49,719 nucleotides of DNA from GCA-2861595 sp035536185 (GTDB lineage Bacteria > Actinomycetota > Acidimicrobiia > Acidimicrobiales > GCA-2861595): NCBI GenBank assembly GCA_035536185.1, contig DATLOM010000025.1, positions 1 through 49,719 of the forward strand, in the 5' to 3' direction. Of this stretch, positions 33,538 to 41,843 are shown piece after piece. Below the pieces are notes generated by a model. The model saw only the letters and a program-made list of their open reading frames with translations. It was not told the origin of the DNA and did no database searches. The translations under genes and the position numbers were made by a program. How positions within the stretch are numbered: position 1 is the stretch's first letter; each line of letters opens with the position of its first letter.

Positions 33538-34629
33538 TTGGCCGAGCGACTCCCCCACTACCGGACCGGGCGGGCCGATCTGGACCAGAGGCTCGACGAG
33601 CTGCTCGACGCCGCCGGCGCCGGCGCCAACCCGAACCGCGATCAGCTCTTCGAGATCCTGGCCGCGGCGACGCGCCTGGCCGGCGCCGACGTCGACCGGC
33701 TGAGCCTCAAGATCACCAATGCCGCCCTGCGGGAGCTGGCTCGGGCCTTCCGGATCTTCGCCCCCTACCGGGGGGTGCCCAAGGTGACGATGTTCGGCTC
33801 CGCCCGCACGCTGGCCGACGACCCCCTCTACTCCCAGGCCCGCGACATGGCCCGCGTCCTGGCCGCCACGGGGTGGATGGTGGTCACCGGCGGGGGCCCC
33901 GGCATCATGGCCGCCGGCCTGGAAGGCGCCGGTCGCCAGCACTCGTTCGGGATCAACATCCGCCTGCCCTTCGAGCAGGGGGCGAACGAGTTCATCGCCG
34001 GCGACGCCAAGCTCGTCACCATGAAGTACTTCTTCACCCGCAAGCTCATGCTGCTCAAGGAGTCCGACGCCTTCGTCGTCCTGCCCGGCGGCTTCGGCAC
34101 CCTGGACGAGGCCCTGGAGCTGCTGACCCTCATGCAGACGGGAAAGGCCGACCCGTCCCCCATCGTCCTGCTGGAGGTGCCGGGCGGCACCTACTGGCAC
34201 GCGTGGGAGCGGTTCGTCACCGAGGAGGTGATCACCCGGGGCCTGGCATCGCCGGAGGACCGTTCCCTCTACCGGATCGCCGACGACGTGACCGACGCGG
34301 TGGCCGAGATCCTCGGCTTCTACCGCAACTACCGCTCCCGCCGGGCCGTCGGCGAGCAGTTCGTCATCCGGCTCAGGAACGCCCCGACAGAACCCGAGAT
34401 CGCCGCCCTGTCGGAGGAGTTCGCCGACATCTGCACCGACGGCTGCATAACCGCCTCCGCCCCTCTCCCCGCCGAGGTCGCCGACGACGACCAGCTCGAC
34501 CTGCCCCGGATCGTGCTGTGCTTCGACCGCATGAGCCACGGCCGGCTGCGAGACCTCATCGACCGCCTCAACACTCTCCCCAGCGCCCCCCCGCCGGCAG
34601 CCCTCCCAACGGTGGGAACGCCGCGGTGA
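33538..34629 (+). CDS. LOG family (TIGR00730) Rossmann-fold nucleotide-binding protein
   Basis: A 363-residue protein of the lysine-decarboxylase-like/LOG group, whose characterised members are nucleoside-monophosphate phosphoribohydrolases (cytokinin-activating in plants). Motifs: VTMFGSARTLADD, VVTGGGPGIMAAGLEGA and the phosphate/active-site loop VVLPGGFGTLDEALELLTL. It is the longer subtype, with an added helical C-terminal region of about 100 residues. The start is taken as TTG 33538, one base after the fbiC stop; ATG 33514 in frame overlaps fbiC. Whether it acts on nucleotides in this organism is not shown. Confidence 0.88.
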   Translation: MAERLPHYRTGRADLDQRLDELLDAAGAGANPNRDQLFEILAAATRLAGADVDRLSLKITNAALRELARAFRIFAPYRGVPKVTMFGSARTLADDPLYSQARDMARVLAATGWMVVTGGGPGIMAAGLEGAGRQHSFGINIRLPFEQGANEFIAGDAKLVTMKYFFTRKLMLLKESDAFVVLPGGFGTLDEALELLTLMQTGKADPSPIVLLEVPGGTYWHAWERFVTEEVITRGLASPEDRSLYRIADDVTDAVAEILGFYRNYRSRRAVGEQFVIRLRNAPTEPEIAALSEEFADICTDGCITASAPLPAEVADDDQLDLPRIVLCFDRMSHGRLRDLIDRLNTLPSAPPPAALPTVGTPR

Positions 34630-34630
34630 G

Positions 34631-34828
34631 TCAGGGATCCTCGGCCTTGCGGAGGAGGTCGCAGGCCTTGTCGACGGCGCGCCGGGCCCGGGTCAGGCGC
34701 TTCTCCTGCCCGGCAGGGTCCCCCTCGGCCCCATCCAGCGCGGCACGGAGGCGGTCGAGGGCGAGGTCGCCGAGCTCGGACGAGATGTCGGCCAGGCGCC
34801 GGCGCAGGTCCTCGATGTCTGCGGCCAT
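34631..34828 (-). CDS. Small helical protein, unknown
   Basis: A 65-residue charged protein (MAADIEDLRRRLADISSELG, then KRLTRARRAVDKACDLLRKA) predicted as two amphipathic helices that could form a coiled coil. There is no membrane segment. Its stop faces that of the LOG gene with a single base between, and its start is 43 bp from the divergent M20 peptidase. I do not recognise a family, but clean boundaries and charge periodicity support a real gene. Confidence 0.65.
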   Translation of the reverse strand: MAADIEDLRRRLADISSELGDLALDRLRAALDGAEGDPAGQEKRLTRARRAVDKACDLLRKAEDP

Positions 34829-34856
34829 GGCGCCAAGCCTCGCGCGCGGCGAACGG

Positions 34857-34862
34857 TAGCGT
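34857..34862 (+). promoter_or_regulatory. -10 hexamer of the M20 peptidase gene (leaderless)
   Basis: TAGCGT, nine bases before the ATG at 34872; no ribosome site. Confidence 0.35.
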
Positions 34863-34871
34863 CGGCAGCCG

Positions 34872-36251
34872 ATGGGTGACCTGGCGCTGGCCGGCTACGT
34901 GGCGGCCGAGCAGGAGCGGATCGTGGCGACGCTGTTCGACTGGCTGCGCATCCCTTCCATCTCGGCCCATCCTGCCCGCGCCTCGGACGTCGTGCGATCG
35001 GCACACTTCGCGGCCCACCTCCTGGAGGAGGCCGGCTTCGAGAACGTCACGGTGCTGGACACGCCGGGGGCCCCGAGCGTCTACGGGGACTGGCTCCATG
35101 CCGGCACCGGAGCCCCCACCGTGGTGGTGTACGGGCATCACGACGTGCAACCCGTGGACCCCGAGGACGCCTGGACGTCGCCGCCCTTCGACCCGGTCCT
35201 GGTGGACGGTGAGTGCCGCGCCCGGGGCGCCATCGACGACAAGGGACAGGTGCTCTACGAGATCGAAGCGGCCCGCGGCCTGCTCCGGCGCGACGGACGA
35301 CTGCCGGTCAACCTCAAGTTCCTCATCGAGGGCGAGGAGGAGGTGGGCAGCCCCAACTTCGAGGCCCTTCTGCGGGCCGAGGGCGACCGGCTCCGGTGCG
35401 ACGTCGTCGTCGTCTCCGACACCACCATGTGGGCTCCCGACGTGCCTTCGGTGTGCATGGGGATGCGGGGCCTGGCCGCCTTCGACCTCACCATTCACAC
35501 CGCGGAGTCCGACCTGCACTCGGGCAGTTTCGGCGGGTCGGTGCCGAACCCCGTGCACCTCCTCGCCTCGATGGTGGCGGCCCTCCACGACGGCGACGGC
35601 CGGGTGACGCTTCCCGGCTTCTACGACCAGGTGCGACCGCTGACACCGGAAGAGGAGGCGTCGCTTCGGGCGCTGCCCTTCGACGAGGCCGACTGGAAGG
35701 CCAAGGCCGGAGTGCAGCGCCTCGAAGGGGAAGCCGGTTTCTCCACCTTGGAGCGGGTGTGGACCAGACCCACGTGTGAGGTGGTGGGCTTCACCGGCGG
35801 CTACGGCGGAGAAGGCGTGAAGACGGTCGTGCCGGCGTCGGCCAACGCCAAGGTCACCTTCCGCCTCGTCGCCGACCAGGACCCCGTGCAGGTGGCCGAC
35901 GCCTTCCGGAGCTGGGTCGCCCTCCAGGTGCCCGAGGGCATCCGCTGGGAGCTCACCGCCCTGGGGGCGGTCGCCCCGGCGCTGACGCCCGCCGGCCACC
36001 CTGCCGTGGCCGCGCTGTGCCGGGCCATCGAGAAGGTGTGGGGCACGGCGCCGCTGTTCACGCGCGAGGGCGGCAGCGGGCCGGAAGAGGCGCTGGGCCG
36101 GGTGCTCGGGGCGCCGGTGCTCTACCTCGGCGTCGGGCTACCGGACGACCGGTTCCACGCCCCGAACGAGCGCCTCGTGATGGACCAGTTCTGGCGGGGC
36201 CTCCTGGCCGCCGCCGAGCTCTGGCTCGATCTGGGGTCGCGGCGCTCATGA
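34872..36251 (+). CDS. M20 family dipeptidase
   Basis: A 459-residue zinc peptidase of the CNDP/ArgE/DapE fold. Metal ligands and catalytic residues in order: VVYGHHDVQPV (His, and Asp of the pair), CRARGAIDDKGQ (bridging Asp), IEGEEEVGSPNF (general base and ligand Glu), VVSDTTMW (Asp) and DDRFHAPNERL (His). A lid domain (about 190-310) contains the DLHSGSFGGSVPNP dimer motif. It probably cleaves di- or tripeptides in the cytosol. Its stop overlaps the start of the Cys-rich gene (ATGA). Confidence 0.92.
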   Translation: MGDLALAGYVAAEQERIVATLFDWLRIPSISAHPARASDVVRSAHFAAHLLEEAGFENVTVLDTPGAPSVYGDWLHAGTGAPTVVVYGHHDVQPVDPEDAWTSPPFDPVLVDGECRARGAIDDKGQVLYEIEAARGLLRRDGRLPVNLKFLIEGEEEVGSPNFEALLRAEGDRLRCDVVVVSDTTMWAPDVPSVCMGMRGLAAFDLTIHTAESDLHSGSFGGSVPNPVHLLASMVAALHDGDGRVTLPGFYDQVRPLTPEEEASLRALPFDEADWKAKAGVQRLEGEAGFSTLERVWTRPTCEVVGFTGGYGGEGVKTVVPASANAKVTFRLVADQDPVQVADAFRSWVALQVPEGIRWELTALGAVAPALTPAGHPAVAALCRAIEKVWGTAPLFTREGGSGPEEALGRVLGAPVLYLGVGLPDDRFHAPNERLVMDQFWRGLLAAAELWLDLGSRRS

Positions 36252-36976
36252 CGGTGCCGGCCTCGGCCCACGAGCTGGTGAGCTTCGAGGACGACGACGA
36301 GGAGCGTACGTGGTTGTTCGACGTGACGTTCCTGCTCAGCAGCTGGACGTGCATCTTCGGCCGGGGCTGCCAGGGGGTCCTCACCGGGCCGGCGGCCGAG
36401 CAGGTCCAAGGCTGCTGCTCCTACGGTGCCCACTTCACCGGCGACGAGGACATCACCCGGGTGGAGGCGGCGGCCACGACGCTCAGCCCTGAGCAGTGGC
36501 AGTTCCGGGCCCAGGGCCTCCGCCGCGGAGTGACCAAGACGGGCCGGTCCGGTGAACGAACGACCCGTCTCGTCCAGGACGCCTGCATCTTCCTCAACCG
36601 CACCGACTTCGCCCGCGGCCCCGGCTGCGCCCTCCACCTGGCCGCCCTCGACCGGGGGGAGGCTCCCCTCGACCTCAAGCCGGACGTCTGCTGGCAGCTG
36701 CCCCTACGGCGCGAGGATGCCGACGACGGCCACGGTCACGTGACCTCCACCATCACCCAGTGGGACCGGCGTCACTGGGGGGGCGGCGGGGCCGACTTCC
36801 ACTGGTGGTGCACAGAGGCCCCGGAGCCCTTCGTCGGCCACGAGCCGGTCTACCTGGCCATGCGTGAGGAGCTGACCGCCATGGTCGGGGCGTCGGTCTA
36901 CGACCGGCTCGCCGCCTATCTCGAATCCCGCTCCGGCGACTGGACGCCGCTCCCCCACCCCGCCGTCCGGCGCTGA
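36248..36976 (+). CDS. Conserved Cys-rich protein, unknown
   Basis: A 242-residue soluble protein with clustered cysteines: SSWTCIFGRGCQGVL, VQGCCSYGAHF, DACIFLNR, GCALHL, DVCWQLP and WWCTEAP. The early C-x5-C and CC pairs followed by His resemble metal- or iron-sulfur-binding sites of the CxxxCxxCC type, though it is not a clean match to a family I can name. His/Trp-rich HWGGGGADFHWWC near the C-terminus is also unusual. Start coupled to the M20 peptidase by ATGA. Twelve bases separate its stop from that of the convergent glycosidase-like gene. Confidence 0.75.
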   Translation: MTVPASAHELVSFEDDDEERTWLFDVTFLLSSWTCIFGRGCQGVLTGPAAEQVQGCCSYGAHFTGDEDITRVEAAATTLSPEQWQFRAQGLRRGVTKTGRSGERTTRLVQDACIFLNRTDFARGPGCALHLAALDRGEAPLDLKPDVCWQLPLRREDADDGHGHVTSTITQWDRRHWGGGGADFHWWCTEAPEPFVGHEPVYLAMREELTAMVGASVYDRLAAYLESRSGDWTPLPHPAVRR

Positions 36977-36988
36977 GCGGCCTGTCCG

Positions 36989-38269
36989 TCAGCCGCTGCG
37001 CAGCCCCCGCAGGGCGGGCCAGAGGCCGGCCGCGGTCGTTCGCCAGTCGTAGAGACTCCCGCCGATACCGCCGGTGTCGGCCACGGCCCGCTTGAAGGCC
37101 TCCACGTCGTCGCCGCTCGTGTTGTTGGCGATGCCGCCGATCGGGTGCACCGGCGCCTGGGGCTGCCCGAGGTTGGCCCGCAGGCGGTCGACGTTCTCCC
37201 GGGTGTAGCGGTAGGCGTCCCGGTAGCCGCTGTCGGCCCTGCGGTTGGTCCAGTACCCCATTGTCATCCACATGTCGTACGAGGGCGCGATCTCGCGGTA
37301 CGGGAAGTTCGGCCAGAAGTTGGGGTTGATCACCTCCAGCACCACCGGGGGCAGGACGATGGCAGAGATGGTCCGCCCGGGCAGGGACTGCCGCAGGGCC
37401 GAGCTGAGCTCGATGAGCCGGCGGTTGCGCTCGTTGACGTCACCGACGTTCCGGGCCTCGATGTCGACCCCGATGCCGCTGACTCCGGGTAGGGCGGCGA
37501 CAGCCCGCAGCCGCTGCAGGTCCCGACCGACATCGACCAGCGTGGGCAGGTACCACACGACCACGTAGATGTTGCGGCTGACCGCCCGGTCGATGTAGGC
37601 CTGCAGGAGCTCCGGCTCGAGGACGTCGGTGGGCGCGTCGTGCTTGGAGGCCTGGATGTAGAGGGTCTGGACCCCGGCGTCGGCCATGCGATCGACGTCG
37701 TCCGGCGAGGTCGTCGGGCGGCCGTTGGTGAAGGTGTGGCTCCAGTCGTAGACGTCGACCCAGGTGCCCAGGCCCCGGTAGGGGGCCGACCCGGAAGACG
37801 CAGCCGGCGCCGGCCGCGGCCCGGTGATGAGCGGTGCGGTGAGTGGTGACGGTGGCGCAGTGGTGGGAGGGGGAGGTGGAGCGGGAGCGGCTGAGGGCGG
37901 GGGAGGCGGAGGGCTCAGCTTCGTGGTGACCGACGAGGGCGGGGCGGTAGGCGGTGGGGCCACATCGACGGTGGGGGGCACGGTCACGGGCTCGAGGGCG
38001 AGAGTGGTCATCGTCGTGGTGGGCAGCTCCGACGGAGGTGGCGTCGACAGCGGTAGCGCCCCGGCCGCGGCGATGGCCGGCGGCGGCACGAGGTCGCGCT
38101 GGTGGGTACCGGCCTTGACCGCGCCGGCCACGAGCAGAAGAGCTGTGACGGCGCGCAGCAGGTGCAGCGTCCGAGCGTGCCGGCGCCTGGCACCTGCGCC
38201 GACCACAGCTGCCGCCGGCACGTGGCCGGCCGGAGGGCGGGCGCGGCGGCGCCGGTGCGGCTCGACCAT
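36989..38269 (-). CDS. Membrane-anchored TIM-barrel glycosidase-like protein
   Basis: A 426-residue protein. A basic cytosolic N-terminus (RRRRARPP) is followed by one hydrophobic segment (about 35-53, LHLLRAVTALLLVAGAV), then a Pro/Thr/Ser-rich linker of roughly 100 residues, and a C-terminal barrel from about residue 160. The barrel has RGLGTWVDVYDWSHTF, VQTLYIQASKH, YVVVWYLPTL, GIGVDIEARN and DMWMTMGYWT, the order seen in GH-like alpha/beta barrels, with an Asp/Glu pair in VDIEAR. The substrate is unknown. The ATG at 38269 is used; an in-frame GTG ten codons upstream is possible. Confidence 0.75.
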   Translation of the reverse strand: MVEPHRRRRARPPAGHVPAAAVVGAGARRRHARTLHLLRAVTALLLVAGAVKAGTHQRDLVPPPAIAAAGALPLSTPPPSELPTTTMTTLALEPVTVPPTVDVAPPPTAPPSSVTTKLSPPPPPPSAAPAPPPPPTTAPPSPLTAPLITGPRPAPAASSGSAPYRGLGTWVDVYDWSHTFTNGRPTTSPDDVDRMADAGVQTLYIQASKHDAPTDVLEPELLQAYIDRAVSRNIYVVVWYLPTLVDVGRDLQRLRAVAALPGVSGIGVDIEARNVGDVNERNRRLIELSSALRQSLPGRTISAIVLPPVVLEVINPNFWPNFPYREIAPSYDMWMTMGYWTNRRADSGYRDAYRYTRENVDRLRANLGQPQAPVHPIGGIANNTSGDDVEAFKRAVADTGGIGGSLYDWRTTAAGLWPALRGLRSG

Positions 38270-38306
38270 CTCGTCCTCGCCCCCTCGCCTTCGTCGCACA
38301 GTTCGT

Positions 38307-38546
38307 TCAGGAGGTCCCGGTGGCCTGGCCCTGGCCGGGGCGGTCCGCGTCCTGCGGACCGGTCTGGGTCATGAGCTCGTCGTCGAGGGGCTCATCGGTG
38401 GCAAGGTCCTCTGTGGCCAGGCACCACGAGGCGTGGTCGTCCTCCGGGTCGGCCCCGCACTCCGCGCAGGGTTCCGGGGGCAGCTCGGTCGGGCGCAGCT
38501 TGAACGCACGAGCCTCTTCGAAACGCCGGTGCCGGCCCTTCTTCAC
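38307..38546 (-). CDS. Small Cys-motif protein, unknown
   Basis: A 79-residue protein from a GTG at 38546. The basic N-terminus VKKGRHRRFEEARAFKLRP precedes CAECGADPEDDHASWC, a possible single zinc-ribbon-like site with three Cys and one His, and the tail is acidic and Gln/Pro-rich. No family is recognised. It lies 37 bp upstream of the glycosidase-like gene on the same strand and may be co-transcribed. Divergent from the gene at 38621. Confidence 0.6.
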   Translation of the reverse strand: MKKGRHRRFEEARAFKLRPTELPPEPCAECGADPEDDHASWCLATEDLATDEPLDDELMTQTGPQDADRPGQGQATGTS

Positions 38547-38606
38547 GCAGTGCTCCCCTGAGACGAAGGCTTATGACCCGGCCATGGTACCCGACAGCGG
38601 CAGCGT

Positions 38607-38612
38607 TAGGGT
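38607..38612 (+). promoter_or_regulatory. -10 hexamer of the 73-residue gene (leaderless)
   Basis: TAGGGT, eight bases before the ATG at 38621; no ribosome site. Confidence 0.4.
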
Positions 38613-38620
38613 TCATTCCC

Positions 38621-38842
38621 ATGGCCGAGAACTTCGATGTGGACGCACTGATCGAGCGCTTCCGGGAGCGGGCGAAGGCCGTACGAAGTCGTGGCGTGCC
38701 CCCCGTGGAGGGCCCCGACCGCAAGCGGTTCATCGAGCAGGCCAAGGTCGACTACATGGACTACGCCATGCTCGGTGACGCCGAAGGCTCCCTCGCCGAC
38801 GGCATCCTGACCCTGCGCATCGACCTTCGGCCGAAGGACTGA
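38621..38842 (+). CDS. Conserved small protein, unknown
   Basis: A 73-residue acidic/basic mixed protein: MAENFDVDALIERFRERAKA (helix), EGPDRKRFIEQAKVDYMDYA (helix), then GILTLRIDLRPKD (strand). There is no signal peptide or membrane segment. The strong leaderless signal and regular amphipathic pattern argue for a real gene. The frame is open upstream to 38573, but the extra residues lack coding character. The function is unknown. It lies 93 bp upstream of the coiled-coil gene; that space shows only its ribosome site. Confidence 0.7.
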   Translation: MAENFDVDALIERFRERAKAVRSRGVPPVEGPDRKRFIEQAKVDYMDYAMLGDAEGSLADGILTLRIDLRPKD

Positions 38843-38935
38843 CAGAAGAGGTCTTCGCCGCCACCGGGGAGCATCCGCGTTCCCCGCTACCGGGAGCGGG
38901 ATCATTGGGTGTCAGCCGCACTCCAGGAGGCAGCC

Positions 38936-40510
38936 ATGTCGTATCCCGACCCCCACGTGCCGACGCCCGATCCGGCTCCCGCTCCGGCTCCCGCTCCGAG
39001 CGGGGAAGCCGAGCAGCAGCCGCCCGGTGGCGCCGCCGTCTTCCAGGGCATGCTCAGCGTGCTCGGCGAGGAGCTGGAGCAGCTTCGTCGCGGCACAGCC
39101 AACCTGCAGGAGGCGGTGAGCCGTTCTCAGGCTGAGACGGTGGCCGCGCTGGAGGCCCGGCTGGACCGGCTGGAGGCCCTCGACAACGAGGGTCGCAGCG
39201 AAGCGGGCAGTGTCGCCATCCGCCTGGAACAGGCCGCGGCAGCCACCCGGGAGCACCTGTCCAGGCTCGAGGCGGGCGTCCAGGCGGTCCAGGACGCGCC
39301 CCCCTTCGCGGCCAGGGCCGTCGTGGAGAACCTGTCGCCGGTCATCGAGGACGTGAACGATCGGGTGGCCCGGCTCGAGGAGGCGTTCACCCGGCTCGTG
39401 GACCAGGCTGACCTGCGCTCGACCACCCTGGCTTCGGAGCTGCAGGGCGTGGTCGTGACCGGGATGGAGCGGCTGGCCACGTTGGCCGCCCGCACCGACG
39501 AGTCCACCGCGGCCGAGCTGCAGGGCGTGCGCAACCGCGTCGATCTCATCACCAGCTCCCTGGCCGGCCTGGCCGCCGAGGTCACCGACCTGGCCGAGGT
39601 GAGCCGCCGCCTGGTGGACGAGGGGCGAGCCCGGCCGCTGCTGGAGGCCATCGACGCCGCCTCACGTGAGCAGGGCGAAGCTCTCTCCGCCATGCACACC
39701 TCCATCACCCGCCGGATCGACGCCAGGGCCCGCACCATCGCCGAGATGGTCGATGGCTTCTCAGCTCCGCTGGGTGCCGCCGCCGCCCTGGTCCCAGGCC
39801 TCGACGAGGTGAGCCGCGCCATCGCCAGGCAGGAGGCCGAGGTGGAGCGGAGCCGGCTGGTGGCCGAGGAGGTGGCCACGGCCGTCTCTGCCGTGCCTGG
39901 CGGCCTGGCCGGGGCGCTCGGGCGCCACGAGGCGGCCCTCGAGCAGGTTCGGGCCGCGGTGGTCGACCGGGCCGACGACGGCAGGGCGCTGCGGGAAGCA
40001 GTGGCCGGCCTCGAGGCCTCCATCGGCCGCTCCCTGGAGGGAGTGCGGTCGTACCTCGGCGAAGGTCTCGTCCACGTGAGCCGCCGTCAGGCCGGGACGG
40101 GCAAGGCCATGGAGTCGGCGGCGGCGGCTCTTGAGTCGATGGAGCGCCAGATCAACGGCCTGGCCGGGCTGTGCCAGTCGCTCGCCGCCGGCGCCGAGCA
40201 GCAGACGGGTGCCTCGGCCCGGGTGGCCGACCTCGTGCTCGAGACACGGGCCGCCCTGCGCAGCGATCTCGATCGCTTGGAGGCCACGGTGCACCTGGAG
40301 TCGCTCAAGCTGCACCAGCAGGACCAGGCCCGGCTGGCCGGCGCCGCCTCGGCGACCACCGAGGTCGTCGAGCGTGAGGCGGCCCTGCTGGCGCAGCGGG
40401 TGTCGGCCGTGGCCGCCGCCGTGGAGAGTGTCCGCGGTGTCCTCCACACCCACGTCGAGGATGTCAGCCGCGGCGGTTCGGTCCCCCTGGCCCTGGTGAA
40501 GGACAGCTAG
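38936..40510 (+). CDS. Long coiled-coil protein, unknown
   Basis: A 524-residue protein from an ATG with AGGAGG five bases before it. A short Pro/Ala linker (about 8-35, alternating Pro and Ala) precedes almost continuous heptad-like helix rich in Ala, Leu, Glu and Arg to about residue 510. There is no membrane helix or enzyme motif. The composition resembles apolipoprotein/tropomyosin-like or methyl-accepting-type rods. It could be a cytoskeletal, cell-division or DNA-organising filament; the sequence does not decide. Its TAG stop lies in one arm of a 168-bp imperfect palindrome. Confidence 0.75.
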   Translation: MSYPDPHVPTPDPAPAPAPAPSGEAEQQPPGGAAVFQGMLSVLGEELEQLRRGTANLQEAVSRSQAETVAALEARLDRLEALDNEGRSEAGSVAIRLEQAAAATREHLSRLEAGVQAVQDAPPFAARAVVENLSPVIEDVNDRVARLEEAFTRLVDQADLRSTTLASELQGVVVTGMERLATLAARTDESTAAELQGVRNRVDLITSSLAGLAAEVTDLAEVSRRLVDEGRARPLLEAIDAASREQGEALSAMHTSITRRIDARARTIAEMVDGFSAPLGAAAALVPGLDEVSRAIARQEAEVERSRLVAEEVATAVSAVPGGLAGALGRHEAALEQVRAAVVDRADDGRALREAVAGLEASIGRSLEGVRSYLGEGLVHVSRRQAGTGKAMESAAAALESMERQINGLAGLCQSLAAGAEQQTGASARVADLVLETRAALRSDLDRLEATVHLESLKLHQQDQARLAGAASATTEVVEREAALLAQRVSAVAAAVESVRGVLHTHVEDVSRGGSVPLALVKDS

Positions 40511-40674
40511 TGCTCCGTCGCTGATATGGCCTGGGTGCATCGGCGAGCCAGCGGTGTCATCAGGCAAGGCGCGACGACGAAGGAATCCTCTTGCCGGCTT
40601 TCGAGGAGGAGCAACGCTGCCAGGGGCATCGCTGGCCGGCGAGGCACCAGGTGATATCGGCGACGGTGCACTAG
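40507..40674. repeat. 168-bp imperfect palindrome between convergent genes
   Basis: The arms 40507-40556 and 40627-40674 pair at about 41 of 50 aligned positions, with outer ends CTAGTGC / GCACTAG. An inner GGCAAG (about 40563-40568) also pairs with CTTGCC. Both arms carry the stop codon of the neighbouring convergent gene (TAG of the coiled-coil gene and TAG of rnd). It could be a bidirectional terminator, or a small non-autonomous mobile element with inverted ends. No target-site duplication is obvious. Confidence 0.75.
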
Positions 40675-41843
40675 TACTGGCGGTCCTCCAGCACCAGCCG
40701 GTCGCCGTGGAAGGCCAGCGCCGCCTTGCCCTCCACGAGCCGCCCCACCGGCTGGCCCACCAGCTCATGGCGCCAGCCCGTGGCCAGCCGTGCTTCCGGG
40801 GCACGCCGCAGGTACGCCTGCAGGTCGGCCCGGTTGGCCAGGAGGGCCGCGTCGATCTCTAGATCGGAGGCGAGTTGCCCAACCCAGGCCGACACCAGGG
40901 TCACCGCCGGGCGGAGGGTGCGCTCCAGCTGCTCCTCCGACGGCGGGCGCCGCAGCTCCGCCTCTGGGAGCCGCCGCCCTCGGGCCACGGCGGCCAGCAC
41001 CTCGTCGGCCAGGTTGCCCTTGAGGTTGCGGCCGTCGAGCCCGCGCACCGCCAGCAGCTCCTCGCGGCTCCTCGGGGGGCGCTGGGCGATGGAGGCCAGG
41101 GCGAGGTCGGCGAGAACGAACCTGGGCGGCAGGTCCATGTCGGCGGCTCGTCGCTCACGCCAGGCGGCGACCTCCTGGGCCACGCCACGGGAGGACCCCC
41201 TCAACGATCGTGACGACTTCAGGCGCCACCACGCAGTGGCCGGGTCCTGCGGCGCCCTCGCCTGCACCCGCATCTCCTCGCACTCGACCTCGGCCCACTG
41301 GAGCCGGCCCCGGGCCCGGAGCCGCTCGCAGATGGTGGCGTGCAGCTCGAGCAGGTACTCCACGTCGGCCGCGGCATAGGTCTGCTGCTCGCTGGTGAGC
41401 GGCCGCTTCGTCCAGTCGGTGAGACGGTCGCCCTTGGGCAGGCGGCGCCCGACGATCTGCTCCACCAGCGTCTGGAGGGAGGGGGTGGAGAATCCGAGGA
41501 AACCGGCTGCCACCTGGGTGTCGAACAGCCGGCGGGGCAGGACCCCGCAGGCCCGCAGCAGGACCTCGAGATCCTGGTCGGCGGCGTGGAGCACGGCCGT
41601 GCCACCACCTTCGAGCACCTGGGCCAGCGGGCCGACGTCGACGGCCAGCGGGTCAACCAGGGCCAGGCCACCGGGCCAGGCGATCTGCAGGAGAGCCAGC
41701 TGGGCGTAGTACGTGCGCTCCCGGTGGAACTCGGTGTCGATGGCATAAGCCTCCACCTCGGCCACCTCCTCGACGATCTCCCGGAAGCGGCCGCTCTCGC
41801 CCACCCATTCCGGCTTCATCGCGCCGGCTTCGGCGCCTGTCAT
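40671..41843 (-). CDS. rnd: Ribonuclease D
   Basis: A 390-residue DEDD-type 3'-5' exoribonuclease that trims tRNA and other RNA 3' ends. Exo I is AYAIDTEFHRERTYYAQLAL, Exo II HAADQDLEVLL, and Exo III TYAAADVEYLLEL with the Tyr and Asp of the active site. An HRDC domain follows (about 210-300, with LADLALASIAQRPPRSREELL). The ATG overlaps the stop of the upstream transporter gene (ATGA). A later in-frame ATG (MKPEWV) could be the true start. Its stop lies within a large palindrome. Confidence 0.92.
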   Translation of the reverse strand: MTGAEAGAMKPEWVGESGRFREIVEEVAEVEAYAIDTEFHRERTYYAQLALLQIAWPGGLALVDPLAVDVGPLAQVLEGGGTAVLHAADQDLEVLLRACGVLPRRLFDTQVAAGFLGFSTPSLQTLVEQIVGRRLPKGDRLTDWTKRPLTSEQQTYAAADVEYLLELHATICERLRARGRLQWAEVECEEMRVQARAPQDPATAWWRLKSSRSLRGSSRGVAQEVAAWRERRAADMDLPPRFVLADLALASIAQRPPRSREELLAVRGLDGRNLKGNLADEVLAAVARGRRLPEAELRRPPSEEQLERTLRPAVTLVSAWVGQLASDLEIDAALLANRADLQAYLRRAPEARLATGWRHELVGQPVGRLVEGKAALAFHGDRLVLEDRQY

